Source: Marinobacter sp. SS13-12 (GTDB lineage Bacteria > Pseudomonadota > Gammaproteobacteria > Pseudomonadales > Oleiphilaceae). Taken from it: 64,000 bases of DNA. This document shows, piece by piece, positions 23,871-33,135 of the stretch. The notes under the pieces were generated by a model that saw nothing but the letters and a program-made list of their open reading frames with translations, did not search any database and had not been told where the DNA came from. The stretch is taken from positions 124,001-188,000 of the forward strand of contig NZ_JASSUA010000001.1 in the NCBI RefSeq assembly GCF_030227115.1, given 5' to 3'. Each line of letters begins with the position of its first letter. The first letter of the stretch is position 1. A program made the translations under genes and the position numbers.

Positions 23871-24980
23871 GTGGAAAACGATAACAACATCTCCGCGCAA
23901 GCGGAGGTGTTACTCAAAATTCAGGGCATTTCCAAAAGCTTTGATGGCACCCTGGCCGTGGACAACGTAAGCCTGGACATCCAGAAGGGAGAGATTTTCG
24001 CGCTGCTGGGTGGTTCCGGCTCCGGCAAGTCCACGTTGCTACGCATGCTGGCAGGTTTTGAGGCGCCCAACACCGGTCGCGTGGTGCTGGATGGCCAGGA
24101 CATTACCGACCTTCCGCCGTACCTGCGCCCAACCAACATGATGTTCCAGTCTTACGCGCTGTTCCCCCACATGACGGTCGAGCAGAACATCGCCATGGGG
24201 CTGAAACAGGACAAACTGCCAAGGAGCGAGATTCGCGACCGGGTAGAGGCCATGTTGAAACTGGTCAAGATGGAGGCCTTTGCCAAGCGCAAACCGCAGC
24301 AGTTATCCGGCGGCCAGCAGCAGCGCGTGGCCCTGGCCCGTTCACTGGCCAAGCGCCCGAAACTGCTGTTACTGGACGAACCCATGGGCGCGCTGGACAA
24401 GAAACTGCGCACGGAAATGCAGCTGGAGCTGGTGGAAATCCTTGAACAGGTAGGCGCCACCTGCCTGATGGTTACCCACGATCAGGAAGAGGCCATGACC
24501 ATGGCCAGCCGCATCGCCATCATGGCCCAGGGACGCATTGCCCAGGTGGGTTCGCCCATCGATATCTACGAAAGCCGGATGACGGCCGAGTTCATCGGCT
24601 CCGTTAATATCTTTGAGGCCAGCATCCGCGACGACGAAGCCCATAGCATCACGCTCATCAGTGAGGCGCTGGATGTCCCGGTATTCATCGACCGGGGTGT
24701 GACCACGCCTGCGGAATCCACCGACACGCTGATTGCCCTTCGTCCGGAAAAAATCTACCTCACGACCGACAAACCGGACGGCGATAACAACTGGAGCCGC
24801 GGCACCGTGGACAACATCGCGTACCTGGGAGACATCACTTCCTATTACGTGAAACTGGACAGCGGCAAGCGCGTTCAGGCCACCATGGCTAACGTGGAAC
24901 GCCGGGGTGAGCGGCCAGCATGGGGCGATACGGTGTTTGTGTCCTGGGAAGCTTCCAGTCCAATGCTGTTGTGGAACTGA
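23871..24980 (+). CDS. potG: Putrescine ABC transporter ATPase
   Basis: The 369-residue protein has Walker A GGSGSGKST, signature LSGGQQQRVALARSL, Walker B LLLLDEPMGALD and a C-terminal TOBE/OB regulatory region. PYLRPTNMMFQSYALFPHMTVEQNIAMGL is characteristic of polyamine-type ATPases. The GTG at 23871 is taken as start and gives a PotG-like N-terminus, though AAGGG abuts it directly. A second in-frame GTG at 23907 is an alternative. It begins three bases after potF and drives the PotHI permease. Confidence 0.92.
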   Translation: MENDNNISAQAEVLLKIQGISKSFDGTLAVDNVSLDIQKGEIFALLGGSGSGKSTLLRMLAGFEAPNTGRVVLDGQDITDLPPYLRPTNMMFQSYALFPHMTVEQNIAMGLKQDKLPRSEIRDRVEAMLKLVKMEAFAKRKPQQLSGGQQQRVALARSLAKRPKLLLLDEPMGALDKKLRTEMQLELVEILEQVGATCLMVTHDQEEAMTMASRIAIMAQGRIAQVGSPIDIYESRMTAEFIGSVNIFEASIRDDEAHSITLISEALDVPVFIDRGVTTPAESTDTLIALRPEKIYLTTDKPDGDNNWSRGTVDNIAYLGDITSYYVKLDSGKRVQATMANVERRGERPAWGDTVFVSWEASSPMLLWN

Positions 24981-24984
24981 TGCC

Positions 24985-25914
24985 ATGGCCAACAAGCTGA
25001 TGCCCAACCCTTTGATGGAGCGGCTACGTGCCGTTCTGTTTCATCGCCGGGTAGTGTTTGGCATTCCCTTTGTGTGGTTGCTGCTGTTCTTCCTGCTGCC
25101 ATTCGCGCTGGTGCTGAAGATCAGCTTTTCCTCGGCGGTGATGGCCATCCCGCCTTACGAGCCGGTGTTCACCTTCGTGGACAACACCTTTTCGGTGGTG
25201 GTGAATTTCAGCAACTACCTGTTCCTGTTGTCCGACAGCCTGTACATCGCCGCCTACTGGGGCTCGGTCAAGATCGCCTTCATATCCACACTGGCTTGCC
25301 TGTTGATCGGCTATCCGATGGCCTATGCGATGGCCCGCGCCTCGGCCCGAATGCAGCTGGTCTTGCTGTTAATGGTGATGTTGCCGTCGTGGACCTCGTT
25401 CCTGATCCGGGTGTACGCGTGGATGGGTATACTCGGCAACCAGGGCCTGCTGAACAACCTGCTGACGGGGCTGGGGGTCATCGACAGCCCCCTGAAAATG
25501 CTGAATACCAACTTTGCGGTGGTCCTGGGCATTGCCTACGCCTATCTGCCGTTCATGGTGCTGCCGATATACACCAATCTGGTGAAGCTCGATGTGCGAT
25601 TGCTTGAGGCCGCGTCGGACCTTGGCTGCCGCAGCCTGACCACCTTCTGGGCCATCACCCTGCCACTATCAAAAGCCGGCATTATCGCGGGCTCCATGTT
25701 GGTGTTCATTCCGGCGGTGGGTGAGTTCGTGATCCCGGAGCTGCTGGGTGGGCCGGATACATTGATGATCGGCAAAGTGCTGTGGGAGGAATTCTTCAAT
25801 AACCGTGACTGGCCGGTGGCGTCGTCGCTCGCCATTGTGATGCTGGCGCTGCTGTTGATACCCATCATCCTGTTCCATCGCTTCCAGGCCAGGGAGATGG
25901 AAAAGCATGGTTAA
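24985..25914 (+). CDS. potH: Putrescine ABC transporter permease
   Basis: The 309-residue inner-membrane protein has six hydrophobic segments and the EAA loop (EAASDLGCRSLTTFWAITLPLSKAGIIAGSM) that docks on PotG. VWLLLFFLLPFALVLKISFS is the first membrane segment. ATG 24985 is used; the open frame upstream overlaps potG and has no family-like residues. It overlaps potI by eight bases, so translation is coupled. It forms a heterodimeric channel with PotI. Confidence 0.92.
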   Translation: MANKLMPNPLMERLRAVLFHRRVVFGIPFVWLLLFFLLPFALVLKISFSSAVMAIPPYEPVFTFVDNTFSVVVNFSNYLFLLSDSLYIAAYWGSVKIAFISTLACLLIGYPMAYAMARASARMQLVLLLMVMLPSWTSFLIRVYAWMGILGNQGLLNNLLTGLGVIDSPLKMLNTNFAVVLGIAYAYLPFMVLPIYTNLVKLDVRLLEAASDLGCRSLTTFWAITLPLSKAGIIAGSMLVFIPAVGEFVIPELLGGPDTLMIGKVLWEEFFNNRDWPVASSLAIVMLALLLIPIILFHRFQAREMEKHG

Positions 25915-26728
25915 CGCCCGCTCCGTCAGTTTTTCCAAAGTCATGCTGATATTAGGGCTGCTGTTCCTGTACCTGCCGATGGTCGTGCTGATTGTCTACT
26001 CGTTCAATGCCTCCAGACTGGTGTCGGTGTGGGCGGGCTTTTCCACGCACTGGTATGGCGAACTGTTCCGCGACCAGCAGATTCTTTCGGCGGTGTGGAT
26101 GAGCCTGAAGATTGCTTTCTACTCCGCCAGCATGGCGGTGTGCCTGGGCACCCTGTGTGCGTTCGTGATGACCCGCTTCAAGCGCATTCGCGGGCGCACC
26201 CTGTTGTCCAGCATGATCAGTGCACCGCTGGTAATGCCAGAGGTTATTACTGGACTGTCGCTGTTGCTACTGTTCGTACAGATGGCGCAAACCATCGGCT
26301 GGCCGGCAGACCGGGGCATGGCGACGATATGGATTGCCCACACCACCTTCTGCAGTGCCTATGTGGCTGTCGTGGTCAGTGCCCGCCTGCGTGAAGTGGA
26401 CCGTTCCATTGAGGAAGCGGCCATGGATCTGGGCTGCACGCCCCTGAAGACATTCTTTGTGATCACCCTGCCGGTGATTGCCCCGGCGCTGGTGTCGGGC
26501 TGGCTGCTGGCGTTCACGCTGTCGCTGGATGACCTCGTAATTGCCAGTTTTGTGTCAGGGCCTGGGGCCACCACCCTGCCCATGGTGGTGTTCTCATCGG
26601 TGCGGATGGGGGTGTCGCCCAAGATCAACGCATTGGCCGCACTGATCATCCTGGCGGTGTCGTTGATCGCCTTTATTGCATGGTATCTGATGCTGCGGGC
26701 GGACCATAAACGACGACGGGAAGCCTGA
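25907..26728 (+). CDS. potI: Putrescine ABC transporter permease
   Basis: The 273-residue membrane protein has six predicted helices, an early LFLYLPMVVLIVYSFNASR segment and the EAA loop EEAAMDLGCTPLKTFFVITLPVIAPALVSGWLL. DDLVIASFVSGPGATTLPM is typical of PotI. It is the last gene of potFGHI and is followed by a bulged hairpin terminator. Confidence 0.92.
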   Translation: MVNARSVSFSKVMLILGLLFLYLPMVVLIVYSFNASRLVSVWAGFSTHWYGELFRDQQILSAVWMSLKIAFYSASMAVCLGTLCAFVMTRFKRIRGRTLLSSMISAPLVMPEVITGLSLLLLFVQMAQTIGWPADRGMATIWIAHTTFCSAYVAVVVSARLREVDRSIEEAAMDLGCTPLKTFFVITLPVIAPALVSGWLLAFTLSLDDLVIASFVSGPGATTLPMVVFSSVRMGVSPKINALAALIILAVSLIAFIAWYLMLRADHKRRREA

Positions 26729-26749
26729 CCCCTTCTTCGGTTAACGGCA

Positions 26750-26776
26750 CAGGAGCCCGGCCCAAACCGGCTCCTG
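26750..26776. terminator. Hairpin terminator between potI and the methyltransferase gene
   Basis: CAGGAGCCCGG (26750-26760) pairs with CCGGCTCCTG (26767-26776), with one bulged C and a six-base loop. It lies in the 59-base gap between two converging genes and so may serve both. No T-run is present. Confidence 0.6.
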
Positions 26777-26787
26777 CACCCGCAAAT

Positions 26788-27675
26788 TCACGAGGCATTC
26801 GCTGGATTACGGGCTGTAATGCACCAGGAACTGGAAGGCATGACAATCTGCCCGGACTTATCCTGGTAGGGCGTCAGCGCCTCTCGCAGAGCGTCTTCAA
26901 TTTCCGGGCGTTGTCGCTCCGCCAGTTCCCCGGCCTCGCGGAAAACCTCCCCTGCGGGCCCGATGGCCAGTTGGAAGTTAATGGCGTCCTGCAGCGAATC
27001 CCCCACAGTCACCGGTCCGTCAACCTGTTCGAAATTCACGTCCCGGAACCCGGCAATTTCAAGCTGCTGTGACACCACCTCGGTGTTGGCCATGGAGAAT
27101 GGCCCCGGGCCACAGGAGCGGGCTCCCTCTCCGGGTTCCGGCAGGAAACGCAGGACCACCTCTTTCGCCATACCCAGCCAGGGGTTGTACTCGCTACTGC
27201 GCCATACAATGAACATCAACTCACCTCCCGACCTCAACGCCCGGCGGATGTTCTTCATAGCCCGTACCGGATTTTCGAAGAACATCATGCCAAACCGTGA
27301 AAAGCACAGGTCGAAATCCGGATCAAAGGGGTAACGCTCGACGTCTTCGGTAATAAACCGGATATTGTCCAGGCCGGCCTTGCGGGCATCCGCCCGGCCC
27401 CTGGTTAAAAACTGGTCCACGCAGTCCACGCCAAGCACATAGCCCTCGGGGCCGGTTTTGCGCGCCAACTGGATGGTGGTATCTCCCCAGCCACACCCTA
27501 CATCCAGAATGCGGCTACCGGGCGTTATGGTCAGCCGTTCCAGTGGCACCCGGCTGTGGTAGCTGAGACCTTCCATCAGGATGTGGCGGAAGCGGTCAAA
27601 CTTGTCCGCCAGGGTGTCGTTCCAGAACTGCACGTATTCGGTGGGTTCGGTCAGTTTGGTTGCAAGCTCGTTCAT
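26788..27675 (-). CDS. Class I SAM-dependent methyltransferase
   Basis: The 295-residue cytoplasmic protein has the SAM-binding motif ILDVGCGWGDTTIQLA near residues 56-71, then GVDCVDQFL (acidic ribose ligand) and DVERYPFDPDFDLCFSRFGMMFFENP (motifs II/III region). It is of the UbiE/Methyltransf_25 type. The acceptor is unknown. The latter half has no zinc or other recognisable domain. A GAGGGC site precedes the ATG. It is divergent from the large unknown gene at 27867 (191-base gap, no certain promoter seen). Confidence 0.85.
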   Translation of the reverse strand: MNELATKLTEPTEYVQFWNDTLADKFDRFRHILMEGLSYHSRVPLERLTITPGSRILDVGCGWGDTTIQLARKTGPEGYVLGVDCVDQFLTRGRADARKAGLDNIRFITEDVERYPFDPDFDLCFSRFGMMFFENPVRAMKNIRRALRSGGELMFIVWRSSEYNPWLGMAKEVVLRFLPEPGEGARSCGPGPFSMANTEVVSQQLEIAGFRDVNFEQVDGPVTVGDSLQDAINFQLAIGPAGEVFREAGELAERQRPEIEDALREALTPYQDKSGQIVMPSSSWCITARNPANAS

Positions 27676-27866
27676 GGTGCCCTCCCATGTGGTGTGTGGT
27701 GGCGCAAGGACGCATGAACCGGCAGTCTTGTTCCCGGATTTTTGCAGCCGTTTGCAAAGATTCGGTAGCCAGCGGCTTCGTTTCTGGCCCCGGTGGAACT
27801 ACACTGCCAATGTTGGCGCTCTCGCCTGTCCAGAAAAATGCGGAATAACACAACAGGAGCTGACTA

Positions 27867-29816
27867 TTGAATATCGCCAAGGCCTCCATGCAATTTGATG
27901 CGGCCCTCGCGGATTTTGCCCGCGCCCGGCGCGTTTCTTCACAGGCGTCCAGCCTCAACCTGCTGGAGCGGGCACGACTGCTGATGACAATGCCGGACGG
28001 CTTTGATGTGCTGTACCGTCGGGTTGGTGCGTTGGAATCAGCAGGCATTTTCGGCACCAGCGACTGGTCTACACCGGCCATCCTCCAGCCCGCCCTGGCG
28101 AAGCATTCATTGCGCGAAGCAGGCGCTGTAACCACGGTTGTGGAGGCGATCAGCGAAATCCGCTTGCTGGCGGTGGTTCGTGGCGACTACTTTCACCGCG
28201 GCATTTCCTCGGAGCAGGCCCGGCACTTCCTCACCCAGGTCATGGCCCTGAACCTGGATCTGCTTTCCGGCACGCTCACCGAAGCTGACCGTGAGCGGCC
28301 GAAGGAGCTCGGCACCGTCGTACAGGGCCTTTACCAGTACCTGATTTCCCACCTTGGCTACGAAAGTCTGCTGGACAGCCTGGTAGCTGAAGTATGGCGG
28401 CTCCTGGAGCAGGGGCCGGTACAGGTGGACAGCATCTGCGACATGATCGGCCAGATCGCCAAATGCCTGTACGACCCGGACCTTGAGACCACCGGCACTG
28501 CGGCTGCCACCCGCCTGGTACGAGCCCTGTTCGCCCCCACTCCCGGCAGCAAGGAAGACCCCGGCCTGGATGTTTACCAACTACGCCTGGCCAAGATGGA
28601 GGACGAAGCGCTTTCGGTGGAGGCCAAGGAATTCGCCCGTAATATGCACGACACCGGGCTGGCATCGCCCTATCATGCCGTTTTTCTGCGGTTTCTTCGC
28701 ACCAGTAATGAAGACGAATTGATCCCCAAAGCCCTGGGGCTGACCATGACTGGTCTGGATGACCTCTATTGTTACAGCCAGCTGGTTCATTCCCTGATCG
28801 ACGAAGCCATCTACCCGGATACCTGCCAGGCGGTCTACGGCCTCACCATGATGCTGGAACGTGGTTCACTGTTTACCCCGGCGGTTGCCCAGGCGCTCTG
28901 GCGACAGATCAAGCTCAAACTCTCGGTGGAAACCGAACAGGCCCTGACAGAAGTGTTCGGCGATGCCGTACCTCCCCGGGTGTTCCTGCTGGCCGGTGTG
29001 CTGAACCTGCTTGGACAGCCACTGGGCGTGGGCCAGGGCAACAATCCCAGTTGCCAGTCGGCCATCGGGTTGTCCATGTGGGCGGCCAACGAGGCAGATT
29101 ACCTGCTCCAGGTGCTGGCCTGGGCCGCCCGGGACAATGAAGTACTGGGTCGATTCGAGGGCTGGGAAGTGTCGTCCAGGAACCTGGAGCCGGGGCTGGT
29201 CAAGGAAGCACCGGTGGATGTAGACCCGGTTTCCCTGATTCTGATTCCCCACCTGGACCGCATCTACGGCGAGATGTGGCGCCGTTGTGAGGACCGGGAC
29301 GATGACGCCCACCGCTGGATCAACCCGGAATTCTATGGCTGGTGGGTCAGCCATGGTTTCAAGGTAGTGGCGGACATCCATACCGGTGAAGTGAAGGACT
29401 ATGACGACTTTGTTCGCCACTTTTATGCCGGCTACCACCCCTACTACAACGGTAACCTGCCGATCGTTCACCCCCAGCCAGCTGGAATTGCCGTAACCGA
29501 CAGCGCCGCCCGCTTTGTCGGGCGCCACGCCATTACCATACAGCGGGTAGCCCTAAGCCCAACCAACGAGATGCGGGTGTACTTTTTTAACCCCAACAAC
29601 GACAGCGGCCAGGACTGGGGCCAGGGCATTACCTGCGCAACACGGGGAAACGGTGAAATTCGCGGTGAGGCCTCCTTGCCCATCGCGGAATTCACCTCAC
29701 GGCTGTATGCCTTCCACTACGACACCCTGGAGCTGGGTGATCTCGCTGCCATACCGGAGGAGGAAGTGGCCAGGGTTATGGAGCTGGGGTATGGCAGTTG
29801 GGCGGCTGAGGAGTAA
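27867..29816 (+). CDS. Large unrecognised protein with a papain-like residue pattern
   Basis: I do not recognise this 649-residue protein. It has no signal peptide or membrane segment. The TTG at 27867 has AGGAG seven bases upstream; an ATG at 27888 with AAGG five bases before it is equally possible. Residues 1-380 look mostly helical. The C-terminal third has GQGNNPSCQSAIGLSMWA (Q390, C396), GRHAITI (H554) and VYFFNPNNDSGQDWG (N575, W584). The order Gln-Cys-His-Asn and a Trp-Gly after the Asn echo papain-fold cysteine peptidases or transglutaminase-like enzymes. That is inference; a purely structural role is possible. The gene stands alone, ending at a hairpin shared with livM. Confidence 0.7.
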   Translation: MNIAKASMQFDAALADFARARRVSSQASSLNLLERARLLMTMPDGFDVLYRRVGALESAGIFGTSDWSTPAILQPALAKHSLREAGAVTTVVEAISEIRLLAVVRGDYFHRGISSEQARHFLTQVMALNLDLLSGTLTEADRERPKELGTVVQGLYQYLISHLGYESLLDSLVAEVWRLLEQGPVQVDSICDMIGQIAKCLYDPDLETTGTAAATRLVRALFAPTPGSKEDPGLDVYQLRLAKMEDEALSVEAKEFARNMHDTGLASPYHAVFLRFLRTSNEDELIPKALGLTMTGLDDLYCYSQLVHSLIDEAIYPDTCQAVYGLTMMLERGSLFTPAVAQALWRQIKLKLSVETEQALTEVFGDAVPPRVFLLAGVLNLLGQPLGVGQGNNPSCQSAIGLSMWAANEADYLLQVLAWAARDNEVLGRFEGWEVSSRNLEPGLVKEAPVDVDPVSLILIPHLDRIYGEMWRRCEDRDDDAHRWINPEFYGWWVSHGFKVVADIHTGEVKDYDDFVRHFYAGYHPYYNGNLPIVHPQPAGIAVTDSAARFVGRHAITIQRVALSPTNEMRVYFFNPNNDSGQDWGQGITCATRGNGEIRGEASLPIAEFTSRLYAFHYDTLELGDLAAIPEEEVARVMELGYGSWAAEE

Positions 29817-29821
29817 AGGTC

Positions 29822-29841
29822 ACCGGGGGCAGAGCCCCGGT
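29822..29841. terminator. Bidirectional hairpin terminator
   Basis: ACCGGGG (29822-29828) pairs exactly with CCCCGGT (29835-29841) around a six-base loop, in the 24-base gap between the converging 649-residue gene and livM. It touches the livM stop codon. No T-run is seen. Confidence 0.6.
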
Positions 29842-30836
29842 CAACTCATATTCTTCCGCATAAAGTTCTGGATCTCCCCCACAATACCGGAGCGGAAAGC
29901 CATTACCGTCAATACGAAGATGGCGCCCAGAATGGGATCAACCCAGTCGCCCAGCGGCCCTTGGGAAAGCTGGTACTCCAGCGTCACCACGAAGCCAGCG
30001 CCCACCACCGGACCCAGGAGGGTGCCAGTGCCGCCCAACAGTGTCATGAGGATGACCTCGCCGGACATGTGCCAGTGGGCGTCGTTAAGGGATGCCAGCT
30101 GGAATACCACGGTTTTCACCGAACCGGCCAGGCCGGCAAGGCCGGCGGAAAGCACGAAGGCCAGCAGTTTGTAGCGGTCCACATTGTATCCCAGGGATAC
30201 CGCCCTTGGTTCGTTCTGCTTGATCGCCTTGAGCACCTGGCCGAACGGCGAGCCAACGATGCGCTGAACCAGCAGGTAACCGGCCAGAAACACCGCCAGC
30301 ACAAAGTAGTACATGGCGTTGTTGTCACTCAGGTCCACCATGCCGAACAGGTAGCCTCGGGGAACCCCGTGCATACCGTCCTCGCCACCGGTGAAGGGGG
30401 CCTGCACGAAGAAGAAATAGACCAGTTGCGCCAGGGCCAGGGTGATCATCGCGAAGTAGATGCCCTGTCGACGTATGGCCACAAGACCAAACCCCAGGCC
30501 AAGCAACAATGACGCCGCTGTGCCCACGACAATGCCCATTTCCGTGGTCAGCGCGGGGAAGCTCGATAGCAGGTAGCCGGTGGTGTAAGAGCCGGCCGCC
30601 AGGAACGCGGCGTGCCCGAAAGACAACAGGCCGGTATAACCAAGCAGAAGGTTCAATGCCACCGCGAACAGGGCGAAGCACAGGATTTTCATCAGGAACA
30701 CCGGGTACAGGACCGCCGGTGCCAGCAGGAGCAGTACCAGCAACACCAGATTGAGGATCTGCTTCTTGCGTTGTTCTGATTTCTGTTGTTTGACAATACT
30801 TTGCTGAATATCAGTCTGGGTAGTTGTGGTCGCCAT
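29841..30836 (-). CDS. livM: Branched-chain amino-acid-type ABC permease (LivM)
   Basis: The 331-residue inner-membrane protein has about eight to nine hydrophobic helices and the LivM signatures LLLGYTGLLSFGHAAFLAAGSYTTGYL, IRRQGIYFAMITLALAQLVYFFF and the coupling segment KAIKQNEPRAVSLGYNVDRYK. It is the last gene of livG-livF-livK-livH-livM and starts two bases after livH ends. It forms the channel with LivH. The substrate may be a branched-chain amino acid, an amide or a related compound. Confidence 0.9.
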   Translation of the reverse strand: MATTTTQTDIQQSIVKQQKSEQRKKQILNLVLLVLLLLAPAVLYPVFLMKILCFALFAVALNLLLGYTGLLSFGHAAFLAAGSYTTGYLLSSFPALTTEMGIVVGTAASLLLGLGFGLVAIRRQGIYFAMITLALAQLVYFFFVQAPFTGGEDGMHGVPRGYLFGMVDLSDNNAMYYFVLAVFLAGYLLVQRIVGSPFGQVLKAIKQNEPRAVSLGYNVDRYKLLAFVLSAGLAGLAGSVKTVVFQLASLNDAHWHMSGEVILMTLLGGTGTLLGPVVGAGFVVTLEYQLSQGPLGDWVDPILGAIFVLTVMAFRSGIVGEIQNFMRKNMS

Positions 30837-30838
30837 GA

Positions 30839-31726
30839 TTACGCCTCCTTACCGAACAGGCCCGATGGCCGAATCAAAAGAACAACCACCATCACCAGGA
30901 AGATCACGGCTGCTGACCCTTCCGGGTAGAACACTTTGGTAAAGCCTTCCACAACCCCCATCATCAGGCCGGTGATCACGGCACCGGCAATGGAGCCCAT
31001 GCCACCGATCACCACCACGGCGAACACCACGATGAGTATGTTGGAACCCATCACCGGGGATACCGAGTAGATGGGCGCCGCGAGGGCACCGGCAAAGGCG
31101 GCCAGCATAACGCCGAAGCCATAGGTCAGGCTGATCAGCAGTGGCACGTTGATGCCGAACCCCTGCATCAGTTGGGAATCTTCCGTGCCGGCCCGCAGGT
31201 AGGAGCCAAGCCGGGTTTTTTCAATCATGAACCAGGTACCGAAACACACCAGCAGGGCGGCCACGATCACCCAGGCACGATAGTAGGGAAGGAACATGAA
31301 CCCGAGGTTCATGCCGCCCCTGAACACTTCCGGCATGGAGTAACGCAGGCCGGAAACGCCGTAAATATTGGTCAGCACACCCTGGAGAATAAGGGCAATA
31401 CCGAAAGTCAGAAGCAGGCTGTAGATATGGTCCTGGCCGGCAATGCGCCGCAACAGGAAATACTCCAGCACGATACCAAAGCAGCCAACTATCACCGGTG
31501 CCAGGAACAGGGCAACCCAGTAGTTGACCCCGAAGGCATCAAACAGGAGCACTGTGCCCATGGCGCCGAGCATGTACATGGCGCCATGGGCAAAATTGAT
31601 GATTTTCAGCAGGCCGAATATGACCGCCAGCCCCAGACTCAACAGGGCGTAGAAGGAACCATTGATAATCCCGAGCATTAACTGGCCAGACAGCACAGCC
31701 ACGGGGACTCCCAGAATCTCGGTCAT
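30839..31726 (-). CDS. livH: Branched-chain amino-acid-type ABC permease (LivH)
   Basis: The 295-residue membrane protein shows LivH features: GIINGSFYALLSLGLAVIFGLLKIINFAHG near the start, and the coupling loop LRAGTEDSQLMQGFGIN before ISLTYGFGVMLAAFAGALAAPI. The usual eight or so helices are apparent. It pairs with LivM. A strong stem-loop (31793-31825) lies between the binding-protein gene and this one. Confidence 0.9.
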   Translation of the reverse strand: MTEILGVPVAVLSGQLMLGIINGSFYALLSLGLAVIFGLLKIINFAHGAMYMLGAMGTVLLFDAFGVNYWVALFLAPVIVGCFGIVLEYFLLRRIAGQDHIYSLLLTFGIALILQGVLTNIYGVSGLRYSMPEVFRGGMNLGFMFLPYYRAWVIVAALLVCFGTWFMIEKTRLGSYLRAGTEDSQLMQGFGINVPLLISLTYGFGVMLAAFAGALAAPIYSVSPVMGSNILIVVFAVVVIGGMGSIAGAVITGLMMGVVEGFTKVFYPEGSAAVIFLVMVVVLLIRPSGLFGKEA

Positions 31727-31792
31727 GTTACAAACTCCAAAAGCAGCGCAATGCTCAACTTACACAGGCGAATTGCGTGGCTGCAGGTCAGT

Positions 31793-31825
31793 GGCCGCCC
31801 CGCAGGAACTGCGTGCGGGACGGCC
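31793..31825 (-). promoter_or_regulatory. Intercistronic stem-loop between livK and livH
   Basis: GGCCGCCCCGCA (31793-31804) and TGCGGGACGGCC (31814-31825) form a 12-bp stem with one mismatch and a nine-base loop in the 114-base livK-livH gap. No U-run follows on the minus strand. This suits partial attenuation or protection of the binding-protein mRNA end, a common way to keep a binding protein more abundant than its permeases. The role is inferred. Confidence 0.65.
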
Positions 31826-31840
31826 CAGTCGGTCAGTACA

Positions 31841-33055
31841 TCAGTTTTGAGTGACGAGCTTGCACTTGCTCTCGGACAGCGGACGATAAGCCTCGTCCCC
31901 CGGAATGGTACGCACGATCTTGTAAAGGTCCCATTCGTTCTCGGATTCCTCAGGGGTCTTTACTTCCGCCAGGTACATGTCATGCACCATGCGGCCGTCC
32001 TCACGAATGACGCCATTCTTGGCAAACATGTCGTTGATGGGTGTATCCATCATCTGCTTGCGTACGGTCTGGGAATCGTCGGATCCGGTGGCCTTGACGG
32101 CGTTCAGATACTGGATGGTGCTGGAGTAGATACCTGCATGGACCATGGTCGGGCGAACGCCGGTTTCGTCCATGAAACGGTCAGACCATTCACGGGTTTC
32201 GTCGTTCATATCCCAGTACCAGCCGGTAGTCAGCTGGATACCCTGAGCACTCTGGGCGCCCAGTGCATGCACGTCAGTCAGGAACAGCAACAGGGCTGCA
32301 AGGGTCTGGCCGGATTGGGTCAGGCCGAATTCACCGGCGGTGGTGATGGCATTGGTGGTATCTGCACCGGCGTTAGCCAGGGCAACCACATCAGCACCGG
32401 ATGACTGCGCCTGCAGGATAAAGGACGAGAAGTCGGATGTCGGGAACGGATGACGAACAGTCTGGATGACTTCGCCGCCGTTTTCTTCCACCACGCGGGT
32501 TACGTCACCTTCCAGGGCATGGCCGAAGGCGTAATCAGCGGTCAGGATAAACCAGGTTTTGCCACCTTCTTTCACCACAGCGCTGGCGGTACCGTTGGCC
32601 AGCGGATAGGTGTCATACACATAATGGATGTGGTTGGGGGTACAGTGCTCGTTGGTGATGCTGGAAGCAGCAGAGCCGGAAACGATACCCAGCTTGTTGT
32701 TTTCTTCCAGGATGTTGCTTACGGCGATAGTGACCGAGGATGCAACCAGGCCTGCCACCAGGTCCACGTCTTCGTTCTCAACCCAGCGGCGAACCGTGCT
32801 TGAAGACGAGTCCGGGCTGTTGCGGTCATCGGCACTGACAACCTCAATTTTTGCGCCGTTAACACTGCCACCAAAATCGGCAATGGCCATTTCAAGTGCT
32901 TTCAGGCCATTCGGGCCGGCCAGGTCACGGTAGGTACCGGACATATCGGCCAGGTAGCCGATCTTTACGGTGTTATCGGATATCTCAGCCTGGGCACCGC
33001 CCACAAGAAGGGCTGAGGCAACCGCTGAGGTCAGAAGCTTTTTGGTAATTGTCAT
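31841..33055 (-). CDS. livK: Branched-chain amino-acid-type periplasmic binding protein
   Basis: The ATG at 33055 (GGAGAA site upstream) gives a 404-residue protein with a signal peptide (MTITKKLLTSAVASALLVGGAQA). The mature start EISDNTVKIGYLADMSGTYRDLAGPNGLKALEMAIADFGG is typical of Peripla_BP_6 proteins that bind amino acids, amides or aromatic acids. It sits between livF and livH, an unusual internal position. The nearby acyl-CoA ligase, thioesterase and hydrolase suggest a carboxylic ligand rather than an ordinary amino acid, but this is only context. Confidence 0.88.
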   Translation of the reverse strand: MTITKKLLTSAVASALLVGGAQAEISDNTVKIGYLADMSGTYRDLAGPNGLKALEMAIADFGGSVNGAKIEVVSADDRNSPDSSSSTVRRWVENEDVDLVAGLVASSVTIAVSNILEENNKLGIVSGSAASSITNEHCTPNHIHYVYDTYPLANGTASAVVKEGGKTWFILTADYAFGHALEGDVTRVVEENGGEVIQTVRHPFPTSDFSSFILQAQSSGADVVALANAGADTTNAITTAGEFGLTQSGQTLAALLLFLTDVHALGAQSAQGIQLTTGWYWDMNDETREWSDRFMDETGVRPTMVHAGIYSSTIQYLNAVKATGSDDSQTVRKQMMDTPINDMFAKNGVIREDGRMVHDMYLAEVKTPEESENEWDLYKIVRTIPGDEAYRPLSESKCKLVTQN

Positions 33056-33135
33056 TGTTGTTTCTCCGCTACTGTCTTTGCGTTGGTTTTCGGGATTCTT
33101 TCTTGTTGCTTTTGTTGCACTCTCGAACCCGGACA

